This document shows, piece after piece, positions 9,672 to 18,200 of a stretch of DNA of 64,000 bases; position 1 is the first letter of the stretch; each line of letters opens with the position of its first letter. The position numbers and the translations under genes were made by a program. Under the pieces are notes generated by a model. That model made no database searches and was not told the DNA's origin. It worked only from the letters and a program-made list of their open reading frames with translations. The stretch is from the NCBI GenBank assembly GCA_024690505.1, contig JAILPA010000188.1:1-64000 (forward strand). The letters run 5' to 3'. This DNA comes from Prevotella sp. GTDB lineage: Bacteria > Bacteroidota > Bacteroidia > Bacteroidales > Bacteroidaceae.

Positions 9672-10253
9672 TCAAAAGGCCAGTTTGGCAAGCCGCTGGC
9701 GTAACAGCTCCGCCTCTGAGCGCCGTATGGCGAGTTGTATTCGGCAGGTGTTCTCAAACGTCTGCGACACGATACGTGGCTGCATCTCCTTCACGATGCG
9801 CATCACGTCGTTCATCATCACGTAAGGAAAGTCGTAGGTGATGACTTCTTCCACCTGCCGCACCTCGATTGTGGCGTGAGCTATGGCATCGGCAGCTGCC
9901 TCGCGATAGGCCACGATGAGGCCGCTCGTTCCCAGATTGACGCCCCCATAATAGCGCACTACGACAATCAGGATGTCGGTCAGTTCATTCGAGTTGATCT
10001 GTCCGAGGATGGGCTTGCCTGCTGTCGAGGACGGCTCGCCATCGTCGTTGGCGCGGAAGTCTTCTCTTAGAGCACCCAGCATGTAGGCATAGCAGACGTG
10101 CCGTGCATCGTAGTATTTCTTGCGATATTGCGCCAGCAGCTCCTTGATTTCGTCGGTTGTCTCGACATGATGGGCAAAAGCGAGGAACTTACTCCGCTTT
10201 TCGGAGTAGAATCCCTCGCTTGTGCCTGTTATTGTCTTGAACTCGTCGGTCAT
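9672..10253 (-). CDS. YigZ/IMPACT family protein
   Basis: DDGEPSSTAGKPILGQI...DILIVVVRYYGGVNLGTSGLIVAYREAA signature. Confidence 0.93.
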   Translation of the reverse strand: MTDEFKTITGTSEGFYSEKRSKFLAFAHHVETTDEIKELLAQYRKKYYDARHVCYAYMLGALREDFRANDDGEPSSTAGKPILGQINSNELTDILIVVVRYYGGVNLGTSGLIVAYREAAADAIAHATIEVRQVEEVITYDFPYVMMNDVMRIVKEMQPRIVSQTFENTCRIQLAIRRSEAELLRQRLAKLAF

Positions 10254-10290
10254 TCTTCTTTCGCTTTGGCTCTATCACGAGAGCAACGCT

Positions 10291-11535
10291 TTAGGCCAGC
10301 TTGTGAATCACCAGTCCCGAGCGTAGCTTCGGCTCAAACCATGTGGCCTTGGGAGGCATGATTTTCCCTGAGTCGGCAATGTCCATAATTTGCTTCATCG
10401 ACACAGGATAGAGAGCCAGTGCTGCCCTCATTTCCCCGCTGTCCACGCGCCGTTTCAGCTCGCCCAGCCCGCGCAGTCCGCCCACGAAGTCGATACGCTT
10501 CGACGAGCGCAGGTCACCAATGTTCAGTATCTGGTCGAGTATGAGTCGCGATGAGATGTCGACGTCGAGCACGCCGATGGGGTCGTTGTCGTCATAGGTG
10601 CCATCCTTGGCCACGAGGCTGTACCAGTGCTTGTCGAGGTAGAGCGAGAACTCGTGCAGCCGTGCAGGCTTGTAGATGTCAGTGCCCTTGTCTTCCACCT
10701 GGAAACTCTTGCTCAGGGCGTCGAGGAACTGCTCCGAGGTCAGGCCATTGAGATCCTTTACCACGCGGTTGTAGTCGAGAATGGTGAGCTGCGATGCCTG
10801 GAAGCACACTGCCATGAAGTAGTTGTACTCCTCCTGCCCCGTGTGGTTGGGGTTCTGGCGCTGTTTCTCGGCTCCCACGAGAGCGGCTGCTGCCGACCGG
10901 TGATGGCCATCGGCAATATACATCGACGGCATCTTGGCAAACTCGTCGGTGATGGTCTGCATGTCAGCATCGTCGTTCACCACCCAGAACTGGTGGCGGA
11001 ATCCGTCGATGGGGGCAATGAAGTCATACTCGGGCTCGGTCTTGGCATAGCGCATCAGCAGCTCGTCGAGCACGGCATTGTCGGGATAGGCGAAGAAGAC
11101 GGGCTCGATGTTGGCATTGTTCACACGTACGTGCTTCATGCGGTCTTCCTCCTTGTCGCGGCGTGTCAGCTCGTGCTTCTTGATGCGCCCTTCCATATAG
11201 TCGTCCACCCAGGCGGCCACCACCAGTCCGTACTGGGTGCGACCGTTCATGGTCTGCGCATATATATAATAATGTTCGCGACTGTCCTGCACCAGCCAGC
11301 CTTTGTCCTGGAACTTCTGGAAGTTCGCGGCAGCCTGCTCGTAGACGCGCGGGTCGTATTCGCTCGTGCCCACAGGGAAGTCGATCTCGGGTTTGATGAT
11401 GTGGTAGAGGCTCTGGGCGTTGTCGCCAGCTTCGGCACGGGCCTCCTCGCTATTGAGCACGTCGTATGGACGGCTCTCTACCTGCTCCACCAGCTCCTTC
11501 GGCGGGCGGATGCCACGGAATGGTTTTACTCTCAT
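10291..11535 (-). CDS. DUF1015 family protein
   Basis: MRVKPFRGIRPPKE...YIADGHHRSAAA...ALYPVSMKQIMDIADSGKIMPPKATWFEPKLRSGLVIH. Confidence 0.92.
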   Translation of the reverse strand: MRVKPFRGIRPPKELVEQVESRPYDVLNSEEARAEAGDNAQSLYHIIKPEIDFPVGTSEYDPRVYEQAAANFQKFQDKGWLVQDSREHYYIYAQTMNGRTQYGLVVAAWVDDYMEGRIKKHELTRRDKEEDRMKHVRVNNANIEPVFFAYPDNAVLDELLMRYAKTEPEYDFIAPIDGFRHQFWVVNDDADMQTITDEFAKMPSMYIADGHHRSAAAALVGAEKQRQNPNHTGQEEYNYFMAVCFQASQLTILDYNRVVKDLNGLTSEQFLDALSKSFQVEDKGTDIYKPARLHEFSLYLDKHWYSLVAKDGTYDDNDPIGVLDVDISSRLILDQILNIGDLRSSKRIDFVGGLRGLGELKRRVDSGEMRAALALYPVSMKQIMDIADSGKIMPPKATWFEPKLRSGLVIHKLA

Positions 11536-11536
11536 A

Positions 11537-11962
11537 TTACAGATTTGCCTTTATTTTCTCTATCATCTCTTTGTACTCAGCATCCGTGAGGTACACCTTT
11601 CCGGGATTCATCTGGAACGTGCCGCCATAGTCAGGGCCGTCGACGTACTTCGGTGCGAGGTGGAAGTGCAGGTGCGACAGCTTGTCGCTGTAGGCGCCAT
11701 AGTTGATCTTCTCGGGATTGAACGCCCGCTGCATGGCGCGTGTCACGCGGGCCACGTCGGCCATGAAGAGGTTGCGCTGCTCGTCGCTGAGCTCGTTGAG
11801 GTCGTTCACATGCTCGTTGTAGGCCACGAGGCAACGGCCGCGGTAGGTCTGTTCTTTGAACAGGAAGGCACGCGACACCTGAAGCTGACAAATCTCAATC
11901 ATCAGGTCGTGGAGTGTCTGGTTGTTGGTGCAGTAGAGGCACTGCTTGGGGTCGCTTTGCAT
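11537..11962 (-). CDS. HIT domain protein
   Basis: 141 aa; LSHLHFHLAPKY, HIT-like motif. Confidence 0.85.
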   Translation of the reverse strand: MQSDPKQCLYCTNNQTLHDLMIEICQLQVSRAFLFKEQTYRGRCLVAYNEHVNDLNELSDEQRNLFMADVARVTRAMQRAFNPEKINYGAYSDKLSHLHFHLAPKYVDGPDYGGTFQMNPGKVYLTDAEYKEMIEKIKANL

Positions 11963-12041
11963 GGTTCTTCTGTTTTAGTATTTTGTAATCATGTGCAAAA
12001 GTAACAAAAACTATCGAAATGGCCAAAAAAAACACTAACAA

Positions 12042-12073
12042 TTTGGCTGTTTAGATTTTTTGTTGTATTTTTG
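12042..12073 (+). promoter_or_regulatory. Promoter TTTG(12042)-N20-TATTTTTG(12066)
   Basis: Exact consensus and spacing upstream of the LRR gene. Confidence 0.75.
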
Positions 12074-12125
12074 CAACATATTTCTATGATTCATATATGT
12101 CAAACCCCGAAAACCAACTAAACTT

Positions 12126-13598
12126 ATGAGACAAAGAATCTACAAGCCCCTTTTACTTGTCATCCTCACGATGGCAGGACTTTCCGCTTCCGCCCATGAT
12201 TGCGAAGTAGATGGCATCTATTACAATCTCGATGAGACTGCAAAGACGGCAACTGTAACCTATTACGGCACATCAATTGGCAGTTCCCAGTATACTGGTT
12301 CCGTGGTCATCCCAGAATCCATCACCTATAGGGGAAACACTTATTCTGTATTTACCATCGGTGATTATGCGTTCTATTGTCAATGGGGTACCTTTAGCAG
12401 CCTGACCAGCATCACCATCCCCAACAGCGTGATCACTATAGGAGAAAGTGCGTTCCATGGCTGCAATAGCCTAAGCGACATCACCATCGGCAATAGTGTG
12501 ACTACCATCGGAGCAGATGCATTTGGGGACTGCCCCAGCCTGACTAGCATCACTATCCCCAACAGCGTAAGCAACATAGGAGATGCTGCGTTCTCTAGCT
12601 GCACCGGACTGACCAGCATCACCATCCCCAACAGCGTAACCGACATCGGTAACCATGCGTTCAATGGATGCACTGGCCTAACCAGCATCACCATCCCCAA
12701 CAGCGTAACCGACATCGGTAACTATGCGTTCCAGTATTGTACTGACCTTGGACAAATTGTTGTAGAGCACGGAAATCCTGTATACGATTCACGAGATAAC
12801 TGCAATGCAATCATCGAAACAGCATCAAACACGCTAATAGCAAGTTGTAAAAGCACCATCATCCCCAACAGCGTAACTACCATCAAATACGTTGCGTTCC
12901 AAGGCTGCAAGGGCCTGACCAGCATCACCATCCCCAACAGCGTGACCAGCATCGGAGGCGGTGCGTTTGAGAACTGCACCGACCTTATACATATTGTTGT
13001 AGAACAAGAGAATCCTGTATACGATTCACGAGACAACTGCAATGCCATCATCGAAACTGCATCAAATACATTAATCGTTAGTTGCAAAAACACAGTCATC
13101 CCCAACAGCATAACTACCATTGGAGCCCTCGCTTTCTCTGGAGTCCACGGCCTGACCAGTATCACCATCCCCAACAGTGTGACTACCATCGGAGGGGGTG
13201 CATTCAGCTCCACTGATCTGACAAGCATCACTATCCCCAGTAGCGTGACAAGAATCGATGGATATGTGTTTAGTCTGTGCTTTAGCCTAACCTCAATAAC
13301 TTCTTTTATTCAAGAACCTTTTGAAATTAAGAGAAACGTATTTCAGAGTTACACTGCCACCCTTTACGTCCCCAAAGGCACCAAAGAGAAATATGAAGCG
13401 ACAGCAGCATGGAATCAATTCAAAAAAATTGTGGAAATGGACGATGAGTTCAATGCTGTTGATGCTGTATGTTTTGGTGCGGAGACCACAGAAGCGAACC
13501 GCTATACCCTTGGCGGCCAGCGTGTGAATAGTCAGCAGAAGGGCCTCAACATCATCCGCATGAGCGACGGCACCACCCGCAAGGTATTGGTGAAGTGA
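12126..13598 (+). CDS. BspA-like leucine-rich repeat surface protein with T9SS-like C-terminal tail
   Basis: Repeats of [21 protein letters not shown]; signal peptide; C-terminus [20 protein letters not shown]...KVLVK. Confidence 0.92.
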   Translation: MRQRIYKPLLLVILTMAGLSASAHDCEVDGIYYNLDETAKTATVTYYGTSIGSSQYTGSVVIPESITYRGNTYSVFTIGDYAFYCQWGTFSSLTSITIPNSVITIGESAFHGCNSLSDITIGNSVTTIGADAFGDCPSLTSITIPNSVSNIGDAAFSSCTGLTSITIPNSVTDIGNHAFNGCTGLTSITIPNSVTDIGNYAFQYCTDLGQIVVEHGNPVYDSRDNCNAIIETASNTLIASCKSTIIPNSVTTIKYVAFQGCKGLTSITIPNSVTSIGGGAFENCTDLIHIVVEQENPVYDSRDNCNAIIETASNTLIVSCKNTVIPNSITTIGALAFSGVHGLTSITIPNSVTTIGGGAFSSTDLTSITIPSSVTRIDGYVFSLCFSLTSITSFIQEPFEIKRNVFQSYTATLYVPKGTKEKYEATAAWNQFKKIVEMDDEFNAVDAVCFGAETTEANRYTLGGQRVNSQQKGLNIIRMSDGTTRKVLVK

Positions 13599-13628
13599 TT
13601 CGCTTGCTAAGGGAAAGTCATATTACCT

Positions 13629-13679
13629 AAAAGCGTACATCGCCGCTGCACAAATGTGCATTGGCGATGTACTGCTTTT
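13629..13679 (+). terminator. Terminator-like hairpin after the LRR gene
   Basis: AAAAGC-GTACATCGCC pairs with GGCGATGTAC-t-GCTTTT. Confidence 0.65.
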
Positions 13680-13720
13680 ATTGCTTTGTACATCATCATA
13701 AGAAGAAATAGACAATAATT

Positions 13721-13752
13721 TTTGGTGGATTTATTTTTTTTGCATAACTTTG
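13721..13752 (+). promoter_or_regulatory. Promoter TTTG(13721)-N20-TAACTTTG(13745)
   Basis: Exact consensus and spacing. Confidence 0.75.
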
Positions 13753-13779
13753 CATCTTCAATCAAATATAAGTACGAGT

Positions 13780-14847
13780 ATGGGCAAACAAAGCAACCAC
13801 CTTGTGATTATGGCCGGCGGCGTGGGCAGTCGCTTCTGGCCTATGAGTACTGCCGAACGTCCGAAGCAGTTTATCGATGTGCTGGGCACTGGCCGCACCC
13901 TGCTGCAGCTCACCGTAGAGCGTTTCGGCCAGCTCATCCCGCCTGAAAACGTGTGGGTGGTGACCAACGAGCGCTATGCCGACACAGTGGCCGAGCAGCT
14001 GCCCGACATGCCCCGCCAGAACATTCTGTGCGAGCCCTGTCGACGCAACACCGCACCCTGCATAGCCTACGTGTCGTGGCGCATCAAGAGCCGCGACCCC
14101 AAGGCGAACATCGTGGTGACACCCAGCGACCATATCGTGATGAACTCCCAGGAGTTCCAGCGTGTCATCTCCGAGTGCATGGCATTCACCGAGGACAGCG
14201 ATGCCATTGTCACCCTGGGCATGAAGCCCACTCGTCCGGAGACGGGCTATGGCTACATACAGGCCGACCTCTCGTCAAACTCGCTGCGTAACAAGCAGAT
14301 TTTCCGTGTCGACTCGTTCCGCGAGAAGCCCGACCTGGCCACGGCGCAGCAGTACATCAAGAAGAACCATTACTTCTGGAACGCAGGCATCTTCATCTGG
14401 AACGTGTCGACCATTGTCAATGCCTTCCGCGTCTACCAGCCCCGTCTGGCCAAGATATTCGAGAATCTGCTGCCCGTCTATGGCACGCCGCAGGAGCAGG
14501 AGGCCATCAACGAGCAGTTCCCCAAGTGCGAGAACATTTCGGTAGACTATGCCATCATGGAGAAGGCAGAAGAGATATTTGTCTGCCCCGCCGACTTTGG
14601 CTGGAGCGACCTGGGCACATGGGGCTCGCTGCTGACGCAGAGCCAGCGCGACCTCTATGGCAACGCCTGCATAGGCAACGACATCAGCCTGTTCGAGACG
14701 CGCGGCTGCATCATCCATGCCATGCAGGAGAAAAAGGTGGTGGTGCAGGGACTCGATGGCTACATTGTGGCCGAGAACAACGACACCCTGCTCATCTGCA
14801 AACTTTCCGAAGAGCAGCGCATCAAGCAATTCAGCGGCGAGAATTAG
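13780..14847 (+). CDS. Mannose-1-phosphate guanylyltransferase
   Basis: MGKQSNHLVIMAGGVGSRFWPMSTAERPKQF; TPSDHIV; FREKPDLATAQQYIKKNHYFWNAGIFIW. Confidence 0.95.
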   Translation: MGKQSNHLVIMAGGVGSRFWPMSTAERPKQFIDVLGTGRTLLQLTVERFGQLIPPENVWVVTNERYADTVAEQLPDMPRQNILCEPCRRNTAPCIAYVSWRIKSRDPKANIVVTPSDHIVMNSQEFQRVISECMAFTEDSDAIVTLGMKPTRPETGYGYIQADLSSNSLRNKQIFRVDSFREKPDLATAQQYIKKNHYFWNAGIFIWNVSTIVNAFRVYQPRLAKIFENLLPVYGTPQEQEAINEQFPKCENISVDYAIMEKAEEIFVCPADFGWSDLGTWGSLLTQSQRDLYGNACIGNDISLFETRGCIIHAMQEKKVVVQGLDGYIVAENNDTLLICKLSEEQRIKQFSGEN

Positions 14848-14901
14848 GGAAAATCCGCCAAAACTTCAGTAGACAAAGCACCATCTATAGTTTCAAAAAT
14901 C

Positions 14902-15011
14902 GTCAAAGAATTTGAAACAAGTAGTTCGGGGCCGTTGAACTAACAGTTCAGAGGCCCCGAACTTTTAGTTCAGCGGCCCTGAACTAATAGTTTCAGACCG
15001 CTTGAAACTCT
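14902..15011. repeat. 22-bp tandem palindrome array (GTTCRGNGGCCNYTGAAC type), copy 1
   Basis: Units start at 14902 (degenerate), 14924, 14946, 14968 and 14990; same family as 40275-40362. Confidence 0.85.
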
Positions 15012-15171
15012 TTTTCGCAACTCACGCTTGTTTGAGGACTACAGAAACCTTGTCATCGCATGGCAACATCGACATTTTGCCAGGACTTTTCTGCCAGTAT
15101 CGACAAACGGCCGCAAAGCCTGCCTACAAACCGCTAGAGAGAAGAAAAGTGTTCCAAAGTACACTGAAATG

Positions 15172-15203
15172 TTTGGCGGTTACATTTTTTTTTCTTACCT
15201 TTG
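15172..15203 (+). promoter_or_regulatory. Promoter TTTG(15172)-N20-TACCTTTG(15196)
   Basis: Exact consensus and spacing upstream of the 1678-aa ORF. Confidence 0.75.
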
Positions 15204-15239
15204 CCCCCAAATAACTAACAAGCTAAACAAATCAACTAC

Positions 15240-18200
15240 ATGTATCGCACCATCAGAACCCTGCTGCTCATGCTGTTGGCCCCTCTGGCCATCATGGCAA
15301 ACGAATGGAACGCTCAGCTCTACGAAAAGATTGAGCGGAGCATCATTGAGCCGAAATTTGCCGACAAGGTGTTTCTCATCACCAAGTTTGGCGCCGTACC
15401 CGACAACCTGGCCAGCGACAAACTGACCCAGAAGCAGAAAGCCCAGGCCAACCAGAAGGCCATTCAGAAAGCCATCGACAAGTGCTCGAAGAAAGGCGGC
15501 GGCCACGTGGTAGTGCCTGCTGGATGCACATTCCTCACAGGAGCCATCGAGATGAAGAGCGGTGTCAACCTGGAAGTACAAGAGGGCGCCACGCTGCAGT
15601 TCGTCTTCGAGCCCGACCTCTACCCCATCGTGGAGACGTCGTGGGAAGGACTCGACTGCTTCAACCTGTCACCCTGCATCTATGCCTTCCGGGCCGACGA
15701 CTTCGCCATCACCGGCAAAGGCACCATCGACGGTGGCGGCTCGAACGAGACATGGTGGAAATGGTGCGGAGCTGCCCACTTCGGATGGACTGAGGGCACC
15801 ATCAGCCAGAAGGCCGAGGCACGTCCGCGTCTGTTGCGCAATGGCGAGGACGGCGTGCCCATGTTCGATGAGAGGGGCAACCGCACTCCCGAACGCACCT
15901 TCGGCCCCAAGGACGGACTGCGCCCACAGCTCATCAGCTTCAACCTGTGCCAGCGTGTGCTGCTGGAAGACGTCACACTGCTGCGCTCACCCTTCTGGGT
16001 CATACATCCCCTGAAGTCGACCGACATCACCGTGCGCCGTGTGAAGATGATCAACGACGGCCCCAACGGCGACGGATGCGACCCCGAGTCGTGCGACCGC
16101 GTGCTCATCGAGGACTGCTTCTTCAATACCGGCGACGACTGCATAGCCATCAAGAGCGGACGCAACCGCGACGGACGCGAGCGGGCCATGCCATCGCAGA
16201 ACATCATCATTCGCAACTGTGAGATGAAGAACGGACACGGCGGAGTGGTCATCGGATCCGAGATAAGCGGCGGATGCAAGAACGTCTTCGCACACGACTG
16301 CGTGATGGACTCGCCCAACCTGGACCGCGTGCTGCGCATTAAGACCAACTCGTGTCGAGGCGGCATCATAGAGAACATCTTTATGAAGGACGTGAAGGTG
16401 GGACAGTGCGGCGAGAGCGTGCTGAAAATCAACCTCGACTACGAGCACAACGAGATTTGCTGCCGAGGCAACTACCCCACCGTGCGCAACGTGCTCATGG
16501 AGAACGTCACCTGCCAGAAGTCGAAGTATGGCGTGCAAATCATAGGCCTCGACGAGGACACCTACGTCTATGACATCGACGTGCGCAACTGCCGCTTCAA
16601 CGGCGTCAAGCAGGGCAACTTCCAGAGTGGAAAGGTACGCAACGTGCGCTTCGACCGGCTCTACGTCAACGACGGACTCGTGCTGCAGGAGAAGCCCTAC
16701 AAGCACTACTCGGAGTGGATGACCTACTCGGAGATGAAGCGCGTGCCACAAAGCTACATGCTCGACTTCTCCACCAAGCCCAAGTGGAGCTACGTCATGG
16801 GCATAGAACTGGAGGGAATGCTCGACACCTACCTGCGCTACGGCGGCGACGACATACGCAAGTACTGCCAGATGTACACTGACACGATGATCAATGCTAA
16901 AGGCGACATCCGTGGCTACAACATACTGGACTATAACCTCGACAACATACGCACCGGACACTTCGTCACTCGCATGTACCAGCAGTGGCCAGAGGCCAAG
17001 AACCTGCTGGCCATGCAGACCATGATGAAGCAACTGCAAGACCAGCCGCGGACCGTGGCCGACAAGGTGTACTGGCACAAAGCCATCTACGCCTACCAGG
17101 TATGGCTCGACGGCATCTTCATGGGACTGCCCTACCGCTGCCTCACAGCCCCCATCACCACATCGGCAAAGGACAAGCGCAAAGGCGCCGTAGAGAAGAT
17201 TTACGACGATGCCGTTGACCAGTTGAAAATCACATACCAGCGCACACTCGACCCGAAGACGGGACTGAACCGTCACGCCTACGACGAGACACGCAAAGCG
17301 TTCTGGAGCGACAAGGAGACGGGACTCTCGCAGCACTGCTGGGGCCGCGCCCAGGGCTGGTACACCATGGCTCTCATAGAAGTGCTCGACGCCATGCCCG
17401 AGTCGTACAGCCGGCGTGGTGAGGTCATCGACCTGCTGAAGAAAGACTTCGATGCCATACTGAAGTGGCAGGACAAGCAGAGCGGCGTGTGGTATCAGGT
17501 GATGGACTCGCCGGGACGCGAAGGGAACTATCTCGAGTCTACATGCTCGGCCATGTTCACCTATGCACTGCTGAAGGCTTACCGAAAGGGCTACGTCGGC
17601 ACGAAATACCGCGATGCAGGCATCAAGGCCTACCGTGGCATCATCAACAACTTCATCCGAGTGAACGACGACAAGACCATCTCGCTGACACAGTGCTGCT
17701 CGGTGGCTGGACTCGGCCCCGCTGCCACCGACGAGGTCATAGCTGCCATGAAGCAGGTGAACCCGAAAGGCAGCGTGAAGGAGAACAAACGCCGAGACGG
17801 CTCGTACAGCTACTACCTGTCTGAGCCTATACGCGACAACGACGCCAAAGGACTGGGCCCGTTCATCTGGGCTTCACTCGAAATGGAGATGATGGGATTC
17901 GACACCGACAACGTCATGCAGCCCATAGACCGCATGGGCGTAGTGGGACGCAACAACCCCGTCGTGAAAGAGGCTTCACCCCTCGCGTCGCTCACAGTGG
18001 GCAACGGACACTTCGCCACAACCGTCGACGTCACCGGACTGCAGTCGTTCCCTTTTGAATACGGGGCAGGTGTGCCCCTGACAGCCATGTCCGACTGGGG
18101 ATGGCATAAGTTCAAAAACACCGCTGGCCTCACCCCTGCCGACAGCGAGAAAACCTCCGACCTGGGGCATGGCCATCCTGAGACGTATGCCGTAGAGTAC

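Noticed and set aside
15987-17336. 449-aa minus-strand ORF inside the GH28/GH105 gene
   Set aside because: Shadow ORF opposite conserved catalytic motifs; Val/His-rich composition typical of antisense reading.
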